DNA from: Lunularia cruciata
Taxonomy: Eukaryota; Streptophyta; Marchantiopsida; Lunulariales; Lunulariaceae
Reading direction: 5' to 3'
Length of the DNA: 64,000 nt
Assembly (NCBI GenBank): GCA_948567375.1
Contig: OX419760.1
Coordinates: 59,392,911-59,456,910, forward strand
This document shows, piece by piece, positions 35,249 through 47,337 of the stretch; position 1 is the first letter of the stretch, and every line of letters starts with the position of its first letter. The notes beneath the pieces are model-generated. The model saw only the letters and a list, made by a program, of their open reading frames with translations. It was not told the origin of the DNA and made no database searches. The position numbers and the translations under genes are program-made.

Positions 35249-38200
35249 CTGTATGGTCCCACCATTGGAGATGGAGTTTACATAGAAAGAACTTATGTTG
35301 ATTGTCATACAAGAGCACCAAGTCTCCTTGCACAATTGAACATGTTTGATCCTCTTGTCATGGTTTCTGTTCCTCTATTGTTGTTTCTCTCTTGTGCACT
35401 TGCTTGAGTCCTCCCATTGTTCCTCTAGAAACATAAGGTGTTGAAGTCAAAATGCTTGACTATCTTCTACCCACATTGCTCTTTAGAGAGGTTTTGGTAG
35501 GTAAGCACTTTGAATTTCACTAGCATTATTGGATATAAGCCATAAGTCAAGTAGTATAGTGTCTGCTTGCTAGTAATCTTCTCTATATTGCAATAGCCCC
35601 AAAGTGCAATAGGTAACTTGGTTTCCCAACCATATGCATAGTTAACAGTGACCTTGCTAAGGATCTTACATAATAGCCCATTGGCCTTCTCTATCAACCC
35701 ATTTACCTTTGAGTTGTAAGGAGTGGTCTTTCTACGCTTAATCTAGAAATGCTCTGTGAGAGATTCTATAAAGCTATTTAGGAATTGCACTCCTTTATGA
35801 CTGATTGACTCTAAGGGACAAATATACCAAGAGATAGTGTTGCAAAAGAAAAATTCAGCCATTGTGTTAGCATGATCTCTAAGTAGTTTTTACTTCTACT
35901 ATCTTTGTGGCATAATTTGTGCAAACTAGAATGTACTTCTTCTTGGTTATCTTTGTGATGGGCTGAATCTGACCTACAAAGTCCATCCTCCACTTCTCAA
36001 ATGGTGCAATTGGCTCAATCAGATGTAGCAACCATTGTGATCATGGAATAGGTCTTCCAATCCTCTAACATGCATCACACCTCTTCATATAGTCATGTAC
36101 ATCCTTGTACATTATTTGCCACCAATATCTGGTTACTAATATCTTCTTCACAATGTTCTTCAACATAATGTGCCCTTGTGCAGCTTCTGAGTGTAGTGCA
36201 TGTATCACTCCTCCAACTTTTGAGGCTTCAAGACAGTACCAAAATACTTCAGCTAGTCCTAACTTGAACTGTGAGCCGGCCTGTCTCTCACTCAAGATGA
36301 ACCTCTGATGGCTATTATGGTAGTGCACCATGGACTAAGAAGGCAAGGAACCCCAACTCCATCATACTCCTCCAAGGCTAACACTCCAAGACTCAAGACA
36401 TTGCTCACTAGAGAACTCAATGAGGGAGAGATAGTTGCAAATGAAAGGATGATGAGTACCTCCTCACCCCTTGTTTATATACTTGTGAAATAGTTATGCA
36501 CCAAAGTTACTAATTACTGGAGTAAATCAAGTTACTAGGCTAAAAGTCAAAAAGTATAAAGGAATATCCATCAACATGGGCATATTCCACTAAGCATGTG
36601 ATCTTATCTTGACCCAACTACTAAGTCAAGAATTCCTTCACATGGGCTATACTTGGACTATAGAAGAATCCAAAATAGAAAGGCTTGCGGGCCCAACTTG
36701 AGGGTCCTTGCGAGTTCTCAACTCTTTACTCAAAGCCAAACACCAGGGAATAATACCAAGTCAACACACTAGAATCCAAAATAGTGGTGCTCATCTTTTC
36801 CAGTTCCTCTAAAGTAAGATCCCCTCTATCTTAGCTATGACTAACTTTAGCTAATCATGAATAATGTAGAACCATCATTTATCTATATATAAATAATATC
36901 TCTCAAGTACTTGTAATACCAAGCTAAATATCACAATACCACACACATGCACAGATGGGTGTTACAAAACAGAATTGAACCCAATTTGATTTGATACGGT
37001 CCCATCTTGTGCAAAAATACTACATGTTGCTCTAGATCCATTTCTAGAGTGCACTACAAGTTGTGTAAGCATTTTTACTCCTCCATGTACCTCATTACTC
37101 AACGTGTTGTGATGTGAAACAACTCCTCATCAAGAAACTCATCTCCTACATCTTCAACTTGGTCTTGAGTTTTGAGCCTGGAGTGGACATCAATGTTGCC
37201 ATGTTACACTCTTTTTTGGATGTACATAGTGTAAGTGAATTCCTATAAGAGGAGTAACCATCTTACAAGCAGCCAAAAAGGTCTACCTTCTTCATTAGGT
37301 ATTGTAGTGCAAAATGATTTACATGAAACACAATCTCCTAACCTAGTGAATATTGAAAGAAATTTACATGAGTACACCATCTTGAGTGCCTCTCTTTTGG
37401 TAGTAGTGTACTTTTTCTTAGCATTTGATAGTTTTCTACTTACAAAATAAATTGGAAATTCTTTCTTACTTTGATTCTTCTGACTAAGAACTACTCCTAT
37501 TGTTGTTGAAGACGTGTCTACATATACATAAAACAATCAATAGCTTGCATGATTGATGTTTCTTTTAAGTCTATTTTCATTATTACCAAGGCTTGCTCCT
37601 ATTTTGTTGACCACACATACTCTTCTAATTTCTTCAATGGTTTGGTGAGCAGTGCTGCAAAAGTTGCATACTATAGACCTCATGTAGTAATCTATATATC
37701 CAAGAAAAACTTGGAGTTCTTTCAAGTTCCTTGGTGCTTCTAAAGCCTTGATTAATTTGAACATTTTGATATTTACCTCCACTCCTCTACTTGATACTTG
37801 GTGTCCAAAGAGAATTCCTTCACTCATGGAAAAGTAGCACTTCTTGAAGTGTAAGGATAGTCCAGTGGATTGGCATCCGTCCAATGTTTTTCTTAGGAAG
37901 GAGAGATGTTACTTTTGCTTCCCAAAAACAAAAAACTTTTCTATGAAGATCTCCATAAACATGCATAGGTAATCCTTGAAGATAGTTTTCATCATCCTTT
38001 GAAAGGTTGCAAGTGCATTACATAACCCAAATGGCATTTTTTTGTAAGCATGTGTGGCCCAATCAGTCATGAAGGTAGTCTTGTCCCTATCTTCCTCTCA
38101 AATGGTCAATTGGTTGTATCTTGAAGAGCCATCCAAGAAACTACAACACTCATGTCCTACCACTTGATCTAAGATTGCATCAAGGAAGGGCAAAGGATGG

Positions 38201-39650
38201 TGATCCTTCTTCATGGCTGCATTCAGCTTCCTGAAATCTTGATAAACATAAATCTTTCCTATCTTCTTCTTAGATACAACCACAATGGGAGAGACCCGTT
38301 TGCTACTAAGCACAAGAAAGACAATGCCAGCTTGAAGATACTTATCTATTTCATATTTCATTAGGATTGAGTACTTGGGGTTGAGTTAGTACTAGTGTTG
38401 TCTTACTAGCACTACATCTTCCTCTAGATCAACTCAATGTTCACCAAATTGACTTGATATGCTAGGCATTTGCTCAATCTTTTAGGCAAAGATATCCTGA
38501 TACCCTTGGAATAGTGCCACATATCCTTCATAATCTTCTTACTTGGAGAGCTTCAAAGCCTTCCTCTATGCTACCAAACCTCATGGTATTCATCAAGACT
38601 AATGATGCCATCTACATGACTTACTTGACTCATTCCAAGTAATATCAGATTTTCTTCTTCCCTCTCCAAGTGCAGGCTGCACTCGACATCTTCTTTGACC
38701 TTGTATCACTCTAAGTAGTGCACTTCAAGTTCCTCCTTTGAAGTCACTTTGGAATGACTAGAGGTACTATTTGCATAGTCCTCTTTTGATGACAAGGTTT
38801 CTCCCAAATGTTGAACTTCTTTCCTACATACTGCCACTCACTTGGAGTTTGATTCTATAGGTTGGTCATGGATATAAAAGGTATGTTGGTGCCAATCTAC
38901 ATTGATTCAAGCACCATACAACCATGGTCTTCAATCAATAGGGAATAGCCTGTTTTGTTCATTGGTCAAAGAATAATGAAATCTAAGGGAAATGTCACTC
39001 GACCAATAGTGGTCAAAACCTTTGACAACATTCTCGAAAGGTCTTCTTAGTATTTGATCAGCAAACCTCAAAATTCAAGGAGTAGGTTTAAAGGTGCTAT
39101 ATCCTAATCTTTGAGCAATATCTTCTAGCATCACATTCATCCTGGATCTAGAATCATTAGGTACAGACATGATCAAACACCTTTGATAACATTCCCAAGA
39201 GTCTTCTTTGTGTTTGATCAGAAACCCTCAAGATGCAAGGAGTAGGTTCAAAGGTAGAATATCCTAATCTATGAGTCGTATCTCCTATCATCACATTCAT
39301 CTTTGATCTAGAATCAATAGTTATGGACAAGATCATACATCCTTTGATTTCTGTTTTTACTTTGGGGAGCCTAAGTCTTCAAATTCTATTCAATAAATGG
39401 TTGGTACATCAAGTAGTTCTTTTTTTTTGCACCTTTTGGAGCGCCAATGCTAGTTAACACTTGTAGGGCTTGTTATCTACCAACAATCACTTGAAAATGA
39501 CATCTACTTTGACTGAATCTAAGTCTTATACAATGTCATGCTCAAGTCAGATTGAACCCGAATGGTGACAAAAGAAAAAGAATTGTGTCTTAGAATCAAA
39601 CCCAAAGTAATTTACTTCTTGCCAGGAAATGAAGAACTTGGATTGGACTG
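35249..39650 (-). mobile_element. Ty3/gypsy element, pol region, with a nested solo LTR
   Basis: On the - strand: protease-like region (39360-39000, containing a tandem duplication of about 160 bp), reverse transcriptase start (VSPIVVVSKKKIGKIYVYQD at 38361-38098), RT end (37884-37537), RNase H (FYVYVDTSSTTIGVVLSQ at 37536-37243), the integrase zinc-binding region (H-x3-H and C-x2-C; HALHSEAAQGHI, YMKRCDAC at 36270-36065) and the integrase core and tail to 35249. A solo LTR of another family sits at 36270-36966 between RNase H and integrase. Same family as the + strand pieces at 9655-9965 and 13085-14657. Old and broken. Confidence 0.8.
36270..36966 (-). mobile_element. Solo LTR nested in a gypsy pol
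   Basis: About 697 bp, ending in TG/CA on the - strand (TGTAACACCC ... GCTCACA). It aligns end to end, in inverse orientation, with the LTR at 56551-57244. Both sides are pol of the host element, and GTTCAA (- strand) is present next to one border and 8 bp from the other, which may be a blurred target duplication. No primer site or internal part follows, so it is a solo LTR left by LTR-LTR recombination. Confidence 0.85.
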
Positions 39651-40019
39651 GTTACTCAAAAAACCTAAAGTAATAAAACTTCACCTTGGGCGATGAACTT
39701 GATTTGAAGATAGTGTAACAAATTTTCTTGGGTTTGCCAGCCAAGAACATACAATCAAGAAAATAGCTAAGGCATGAGTGGGATAAAATTGATAGTGGAA
39801 GAATGCATGAAAAATGGGTGATTATCAAGTAAAGAGTGACTAAAGAATGACCGCACACAAAGAACTATAAAATTGGAACATCATCAAGGAACTTTCAAAA
39901 TGTCACATAAGTATCCTAAGCCACTAAGTAGTCAACCCGTAGTAGTGTTTGTTACAAAGCCAACCGAGTGTTTGTTACAAAGCCAACCGAGAGTTTGATG
40001 TTCAAGAATTGTGAGGAAG
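39651..40019. other. Transition between gypsy element and R copy 3
   Basis: No supported gene. It contains a short direct duplication (GTGTTTGTTACAAAGCCAAC at about 39946 and 39968). Confidence 0.4.
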
Positions 40020-41450
40020 TTAGAATTCATGCCCAAGAGACAAAAGAATTATTTTCCAAGTACCACAAGTGAGAGATTGCATGATGTCAATGAGGGGAGG
40101 AAAGAAAAGTCCCTCACTCGCAGTGAGAAATCCTACGCTTTGGAGGTTAGATGTCATAGCAAGAATCTAAGTCTTGAGTAAACTTTGGATTCCTTTTTTG
40201 GCCTAGAGTTAGAACTTGAGTATTCTAGGTTTCATGGTAGAAGTAGCAGCGAGTAATTATGAGGGAGGTCTGGAGGCAGAAGGTAAGAGAGGCAATCTTG
40301 CTCAATGGACAAATTCAGATTGGCAATTTGCCTTGGGAAGAGAGGCTAGTGAGGAAATTGGAGCTACATTCCCTTGGAAGGGAGAGTCTGGAAAAGAGAT
40401 TGCAGAAATTTATAATTCCCTTAGTGCTTTGCATACAAAGAATGGGTATAAAGTGGATACTTATTGAGACCTGGGAAGGCAAAGTATTGTCAGGGCAATG
40501 ATGGTAATTTTCAAGCCAGACTAAACCACTTACATAATTAAGCACCAGGCTATGTTCTTTCACCAAATGTTTGCAGGAGAACAAGTGGATTGGGCAAAGT
40601 GTTTTCACTAGCAAATGAGGCAAATGGTCTGAAATTGGAGAGATTGATCACTGCCTCACTACCTAGTGCCGTTTGCAATGCACTTTTACCTTGGGCTAAA
40701 CTTGTTGAGTGCAAAAGAGAGGCAAAAGATGGTGTCGCACTTCCATCTAGACCTGAGACTAGAAGCGGAGTAGAAGAGTAGTTGTACATTCACCAAATCC
40801 AAAGTAGCAATGAGCACTTTTCCAAGACAGGCCAACACAAGAGAGTGGAGGTGAATATCCCAAAGATGAAGAAGTGAAGCCAATCAAAGGAGATGGTGTC
40901 CCCAGTACAGCCAAGAAAAACAATAAGGTTGGTGCCAAGGCACAAGGTCATCATAAGAGACCAGTTGTCATGAGAAGAATCAGAAGGAGAAGCCGAGGAC
41001 AAGTCAGAACAATTGGTGGAAGAAGAAGAAGCAGAACTCATATTGTAGAGTGAGGAGTTGAGCAGTGGGAGTGGTGGAAAACCCAAGGTGCAGCAGCCAT
41101 CGGAGGAAGATAGGGAGTTCTATGAAGTAATCCATTGCATGGAAGGAGTTGACATGCTGTGTCTGGAGTTTCCTATGAACTTTGGGGCAAAATGGACCAT
41201 CAGCTTTAGGGTAACTTTGATGACATTAGTATTGAGAGTGATTTATGATCTTTTTGGTTTGTTGTAGAATACCATGATGTGTGCCTCTACCCTTGAACTT
41301 GGAGTGGTTTCTACACAAGAGGTTCAACAACAAATAATAAAAAAACTACACCTTGTGACACACTTTTATCCATTTCCAACTTGTATTCTTGAGTGAAAAG
41401 TCTGGTTCTTAATATTTATACAATTAGTATGTTGATATTGGGTTGTTATA
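40020..41450 (+). mobile_element. Repeat family R, copy 3 (decayed)
   Basis: The + strand translation includes KRGNLAQWTNSDWQFALGRE and SALHTKNGYKVDTY, matching copy 2, and later IHCMEGVDMLCLEFP, matching both other copies. The non-coding DNA before it (CTCACTCGCAGTGAGAAATCC at about 40113) matches copy 1 near 15250. The 3' end (to about 41450) corresponds to the ends of copies 1 and 2. It is shorter than copy 2 owing to internal loss. Confidence 0.6.
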
Positions 41451-42840
41451 TGTACTTTTTTCTGCCATTGCTGGGGATCTATTCCTCAGAGTGGGTAGTG
41501 GTGAAGTTAGACAAAGCAATGAATGCCATTAGGGAATCTAGTACCAAAGAAATCAGAAGTGCAAACTTGAGATTGTGCAAATTTGCAAACAAAGGACAAA
41601 AAGCTCAAGAGAACTTTGGTCATCTTTAGAGAAAAATAGCAGAAGACACAGAACCAACTTTTTGGCACCTTACTCTACATAAAGGCAAACTTGGAAACTT
41701 GGAGACATGGGCAAAAAATTGCCACCAATATCAGTTCCCTTTGTATGTGTCTTGCAACTTGAAGGTGCCATAGAGGACTTTGCCCAAGTTGAAGGAAACA
41801 ACAAACTTTGGAGAAGATCTAGGGGAAAATTGCAAACTGTCTGCAACAATAAGTTTGATCTAGTGTGCACATTGGAGGAGAGCATTTGTCATGGATGCCC
41901 CCAAGAATCTGTTGCCAAAGATCAGAAGCCTGGAATCTTGTCAGAGGTTTGGCTTGCAATTCATAGCTCAGACGACTCAGAAGAATTCCACCCCAATATA
42001 TCATATTCCATGTTAGAAGCTGGAGAAGGTTTTCTTGGTCTATCCCCTGATGGGGATTTATTTTGCTACTTGTCTTAAAGAGTCAAAATTATTCCTAGTT
42101 TGGCCTTCATTCCTAACTGGAATGGTGCATCAGGCTCCCTTCACTTGACAACGATACCAAAAATTCCAGGGAAAGGATGAGGATGAAGACTCTGACACCT
42201 TCACAAAGGAATTTGAGACAATTACGATAGCAAAAGACAAATGCAAAAGAAGACCAACTTTGGATCTTCCCAAGTTTGATGAGAAGAGAGTCTGGAATTG
42301 GTACATGCATGTCAGTCAAAACTCTGCCAACATAGGAAACTGGCCAACTGTAATAAGTAAATTCCTGGAACAATTCAAAGAACTACCCTCAATCTGGTAA
42401 GGAAGAAGAATGAGAAGTTGTAGGATTACACCAAAAGGTTCAAGAGCCTTTTCGGCTGAGTACCTATGCGTGGTGCCACTTTGGGATACTAGGTTCCTAG
42501 GACGACTCCCCGCCCAACTTTTGCATCTTTGCTAAGGAGTGTGAATATTCAGAACTAGGCTAAGTAATCAAGTCAGTGGCATTGTATGAGTAAATAAACC
42601 CCTCAAGAAAAACAATCCGGGCCAAGAGATGAAGAAACCCAAGTAAGAAGGTAACCTGTCTATAAGAAGGCAACCTACCTATAAGAAGGCAATCTTCTTA
42701 TAATTCTAAACCATATCCCTTTTTTTCTTTTTCTTTTTCTTTAAACCATATCCAGATTGTAGCTTATTCTATGACGTAGCTGCCGGTAAAGGTGATGTCA
42801 TGATAACCAAGTACGTGTGGGATCCCATTTTCTTTATTTC
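41451..42840 (+). mobile_element. Repeat family S, copy 2 (3' part, decayed)
   Basis: From 41980 it is a close match to 19600-20432. The frame near 42120-42260 is gag-like, with a stretch such as DSDTFTKEFETITIAKDK. The preceding part (41451-41980) is more diverged and lacks the coiled coil seen in copy 1. It ends at about 42840 with GGGATCCCATTTTCTTTATT, where host-like DNA begins. Confidence 0.65.
42707..42753 (+). repeat. 35-bp pyrimidine insertion flanked by a 12-bp direct repeat
   Basis: TAAACCATATCC occurs at 42707-42718 and again at 42742-42753, enclosing a C/T-only run (CTTTTT repeats). The sister copy near 20325 has the 12-mer once (one base different) and no pyrimidine run. Confidence 0.8.
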
Positions 42841-42887
42841 CTAGGATCTGAACGGAAGATGTGGGCGATGTTAAATTATAAACTCAC

Positions 42888-43108
42888 CTGACAACAGTTA
42901 GGTACATACCACGAAACTCCTCTAGCAGATCTGTCACATTTTCTCCACACGTTTCAGCAACCTTCTGTCCTGTTGCTATTTGAGCTAAGGCAGGTTGCAT
43001 ACACGCCCAGAAAGTCTTCTGGTTGTATCTTTTCCTTTGATTTCTTGGAGTTTGACGCGGGCGACTTTCAAGGTAAGCAGATTGAAGTTGCGTTCGTGAT
43101 ATCACCAA
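42888..43108 (-). CDS. Possible exon of an unrecognised host gene
   Basis: An open - strand frame (NQKTFWACMQPALAQIATGQ, then VAETCGENVTDLLEEFRGMY) ends at CAG|GTGAGT (border 42888/42887), a perfect plant splice-donor consensus. It lies at the start of the CpG-retaining island that also holds chitinase gene 2. The acceptor side is not convincing, the frame is short, and I do not recognise the protein, so it may be a decayed exon or chance. Confidence 0.3.
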
Positions 43109-43123
43109 TCAAGAATCACTCCC

Positions 43124-43405
43124 ATGTGCACGCATGATCAGCTGGATCCGATATTGATCTCAGAACTAGCACTGAGGTTTGTCCTTTGTTTGTTGGATGA
43201 TAATTCAAATGACCGGACTCATCCTTCAATTCAGCAGGAAATTGTGGCCATAGTAGCATTGTACCATACCTTCAAGGACTGGCATGATCAGACAGGCTTA
43301 TACTCAAATTGTATTCAAGAAGACTTGGTACTCAGTTTGATAATATATTTTAATTTATCATGTACTAAAGGTGATCGCAATCTACTGCAACCATGTCCAA
43401 TTTAG
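43124..43405 (+). CDS. Possible exon or chance frame, unrecognised
   Basis: A 93-codon open frame with a composition like a folded protein (ELALRFVLCLLDDNSNDRTH, EIVAIVALYHTFKDW) lies in low-copy DNA, divergent from the frame at 42888-43108. No splice sites or family signature are recognised. It is reported because the surrounding DNA is non-repetitive; a non-coding origin is equally possible. Confidence 0.2.
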   Translation: MCTHDQLDPILISELALRFVLCLLDDNSNDRTHPSIQQEIVAIVALYHTFKDWHDQTGLYSNCIQEDLVLSLIIYFNLSCTKGDRNLLQPCPI

Positions 43406-45272
43406 AGAAGGCCTCACTATTTAGCAAGCATGGCATGACCTTGAATGCTAGTCACACTCTCTTGAATGATAATATCACCTAAAAACAGTCCAGAAGATCA
43501 TCATTAACTAAAAAGAAATGCCACGTGGTGAGGAGTGTCAGACCTGAAATCCATTATTTATGTAGAACAAAAACCTCCTATTCAGTCGATTCTCTCTAAT
43601 TGTTAGTGCTTGGGAGCAACTCAAAAGGTAACAATTAAGGGAAGTATCAAAAAATAACAATAAGGGGAAATGAGGATAGAAGAAAGTGGGGAAAAGTATT
43701 TAACCCTCAAGTATTTTACAGTCAAGATCCTCATAGTATACAGTTATGTCAGTTAACTTAATCGTTACGCCGGGTGAAACTCCTTTCAAAACTGACACTG
43801 ATAGAATTCCATTGATGTGAATATTATTACGAGATTTTCTTGCAAACTCTATCAATATCACTGAAGTATATAAATCTAACTATTATATCACGATTAAGTG
43901 ATTTCCTCAATTCAGTTAATTATAGCTAATCTGTGCCCCATCTGCGGTCGAGTATGATAGACTGTCTCTTCAACTAGACCAGGGAAAAAGTTCATTTCTA
44001 TGGTTGATATTACTTTTACTACCGCATAAAGCATTAAACTATATACTTTTTTTTGTCGTCAGAAACTAATCCCTTTACGAAGCAAAATTTATCTCTTTTA
44101 GAACGAATGAGAGCATCCGTTCAGCCTAATGCATATGTACGAATATCAAATGAACCAAAAGATGGTCCAGCTTATATTAGGTTAGTACTTTTGTAGGAAT
44201 CCATAAAGAGTTTTGCATTCTCCTTTGGAACTCTTTATGCATTCTCCTTTGGAAGTTCCTTATACCAAATCATGCTTACTCTCACGTTCCCCTACTTCTC
44301 GCGTCCACGCGGAGCAGACTGATGTTTCTTTGTAACAGGTCATTGGTTCCAAAGGTCTACGCAGTGCAGATCAGATTTCCTCGCTCCTCATACCTATGTC
44401 GTATGCGCACGAAGAAAATGGACTGTCGCACGAACTTGAGTGCTCGATGTTTCCTGACTTCAAGGATGCTTGGTTAATCTTCATTTGTAGAAAATGCATG
44501 TGCATGGAAAGTTATACTTGGCATTATAAGGATCCAATTTCAACATCGATGCAATTCTAGTAGAGACGTACGAACCTTTCGGTGCAGAATACCATTGATT
44601 TTGACACGCTTTCAAGCGAAACATGCAGATTTCAAGAAAGCGTTAGTGAATTTGTTCTCGTAGTTTAGTGACTAACATTTGTGAATTCATTCTTGATAGA
44701 ACGTGCGCATGCCACCATGTACTAAGACCAAAGTGTCCACAAATTTTTTTCAAAATACGGAGGAAGATACTAATCCCATTTGGTCTTTATTATTTATTCA
44801 TTATAGTTTTCAGCTGTCCTATTTGTGACTCTGAACAGTGTAAAATGAATGAACGTTTAAAACATCAACCAGCTCGATAAACGAACAATCATGTTGATCC
44901 CAAGAGAATCCGTTGTGAGAGCGAGCATTTCAATCATCCGAATCCCAAGCAACAACTTCGATCGTGGTCCATTTTTAGCACTTGGATAGGATCCATTTTA
45001 CTGTGGGATTTGATAACCCGACTTGCTTTCGCTATAATCAAGTGAGAGTAGTCCTAGGGTGGCTTGAAATTTGAACTCCTCGTTGTTCTCGAGCTCTTGA
45101 ACGTATTCCGGTCTTTCAAAGGCACGTTCCGCCTTGCTTTAACATTTTAAAGTTAGTAATAGTTATTGAATCAGCTTTAGAGATATACATGCACGAGCTG
45201 TGTTGCAAGTCTTTACCCTTCGCCGGAAGACCGGCGAGCTGCTACTCGGAATCAGATGCTTTCCAGTGTTAC

Positions 45273-45325
45273 TTTAATTTTCTAGTACCAGTTAGATTGT
45301 AACAGACTGGTACTCGAAAATTAAA
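45273..45325. repeat. Inverted repeat (hairpin), 20-bp arms, 13-base loop
   Basis: The arm TTTAATTTTCTAGTACCAGT (45273-45292) is the reverse complement of ACTGGTACTCGAAAATTAAA (45306-45325) except at one position. It could be the core of a tiny foldback element or an RNA hairpin; nothing in the sequence decides. Confidence 0.85.
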
Positions 45326-45354
45326 CAGTAGACACTTGTTAGTAACAGACTGTT

Positions 45355-45570
45355 AGATTCTTGTGAAACTGCATCCGGATAGTTGGAAGTCTCACAATGT
45401 TGATGGCTTACCCATCTCTGTTTTGATGACCTTGTTGCGTTTTTAGAAGATTCTTGTGGAACTGCAGCCGAACGAATTTGAAGGAGTAAGTTCTGTTCGA
45501 TGCTACTGTAACACTTCTCTATTCTTATTGTTGGAAGATTCTTGTGGAACTGTTGCCGGAAAACTTGGAA
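45355..45570 (+). repeat. Three spaced copies of an AGATTCTTGTGGAACTGCAGCCG-like motif
   Basis: Motif starts lie at 45355, 45448 and 45536, that is, 93 and 88 bp apart. The 20-23-base cores are similar while the spacers are largely diverged, so this looks like an old tandem array with a unit of about 90 bp. Confidence 0.75.
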
Positions 45571-46014
45571 TTGTAAACCCTATATGCAACGAAAGCCTCA
45601 CGGCGAAATATCCGGCTCCATAGAAAAGCGAAATGAAAGATAATATTTTACAGTTGTTTCTTCTTATTTGATATTGGTGTATTTAGTACTCAACCTTAAA
45701 TTTATCCCTCATGGTTTTCGGTAAACATGCGTTGTTCGCGTTTGACTATATATGATGAGTTTATTAGTTCATATCTTTAGAATCGTTATTAGTCCTGTTA
45801 ATATTCTATTTTCTATTTTATAAAAATAATTTATGTACTGAGAATAAAATTTTATTATGTTTAAATTAAGATAATGCTCTAAATTAATTAATTAAGCTAA
45901 CACTAGTCATAGAGATCTGTCTTTAGTTTCTTAAAATATGATATCTGAAAAATATGTTTCTGGTTAAATTATATTATCTAACCAGGAAAACATTAATTAC
46001 TTTATGTATTAGAT

Positions 46015-46044
46015 ATAAATAAATAAAATAAATAAATAAATAAA
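46015..46044 (+). repeat. AAAT microsatellite
   Basis: Interrupted AAAT tetranucleotide run in a strongly AT-rich part of the island. Confidence 0.85.
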
Positions 46045-46595
46045 ATGTATCACAATGAAAATCTAGACAACGAAGAATGAAACGTGACTTTAAAGGTAAT
46101 CCTCATTTTCATGAAATTTAAATTTTGGCTTTAAATAGGTTTTAACTACAAAACTTAGTTTAATTGTTGCTACTCTATATCAAATACTTTAAAGTTTAAA
46201 TCATCTTTAAATTTTCAATTTCAGATAAAATAAATTTTTTTATTATAAATTACCATCAATTTGAATAGATTTCGAATATTAAAATATTCTTCATGTTGCA
46301 AGTTTCAAATAATAATCATCAACAAATATCATAAAAAATTCATCCAAAATTAGAGAAATCAGCTAACCATGTAAAATTTACATCAATTGAAAGCCTAGTA
46401 AGTTATACTGTTATATACTAACAATATCATATATTAGAACTAAATTTACTCTAAATGTCCACCAACTTCCTTCTTTATGGTGAAACCGGATCTGGTTATC
46501 TCCTTAAGGTTCTCTTTGAAGTTCTACTAATGGAGGAATTGTTTGTTCCAAGTCTTTATTCTATTTTTAACTCATCTACAAATGTAATTTTACTT

Positions 46596-46655
46596 GAATT
46601 TGAGTTTTATACTTTTTCTTAGGACGAATTTGAGTTTTATACTTTTTCTTAGGAC
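46596..46655 (+). repeat. Perfect 30-bp tandem duplication
   Basis: The unit that starts GAATTTGAGTTTTATACTTT occupies 46596-46625 and again 46626-46655 with no difference seen. Confidence 0.9.
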
Positions 46656-47251
46656 AACCGCTGTAGTCCATACAATAAACCTTATATAACTCTTTTTTAG
46701 ATAAAGTACCATAAAAATGAGTATTGTAGAATTTTATCCTATGTAAATGTAAGAGAATAATGATTTTTTTAATAATACAGGTTGTTGATAAAGGTCATAT
46801 GTCTAATGCTCGGATGATTCTCATTTATAAATTCAAATGTTTGCAAAGTTCCCATTTAAATTATATAGTTTAAATTTTTTTGAGTACACCTTCTATTTAT
46901 GAGGTAACTTGCTCTTCTAGGTTTGGATTCTTCATTTTAGTGTCTATAATTTTCAGACTTTCGTTCATGCACAAGTATTTGTGCTTCAATTTCAGTTCGT
47001 TGAAGTTTCCCTAAGGATAACTTTCTCAGAATAATGTAAATTTAGAAACAAATCTTTTCCTAATGGTAAACTCAATCTCAATAATGCATGCATGAACGTT
47101 TCAATGTGTGTTGAAATACAGTATATAAATAAAAAGTAAAAAATATATTTAGCTATTGAAGAACTTAGTTGTGAGTAGAGGTAGTTTAGTTATAGTTGAA
47201 ACTAGGAATCAAAAGAACTACGTATGGTATTTGTAAAAGACCGAGACTAAG

Positions 47252-47337
47252 GAGAAAAATAGGAGAATCTAAATTCACATTGGGACACTTGAATGAGAAA
47301 AATAGGAAAATCTAAATTCACATTGGGACACTTGAAT
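47252..47337 (+). repeat. 43-bp tandem duplication
   Basis: The unit starting GAGAAAAATAGGAGAATCTA at 47252-47294 is repeated at 47295-47337 with one visible substitution. Confidence 0.9.

Noticed and set aside
44668-44880. 70-codon frame in the intergenic island
   Set aside because: No domain, splice signal or codon bias sets it apart from chance frames in AT-rich DNA.
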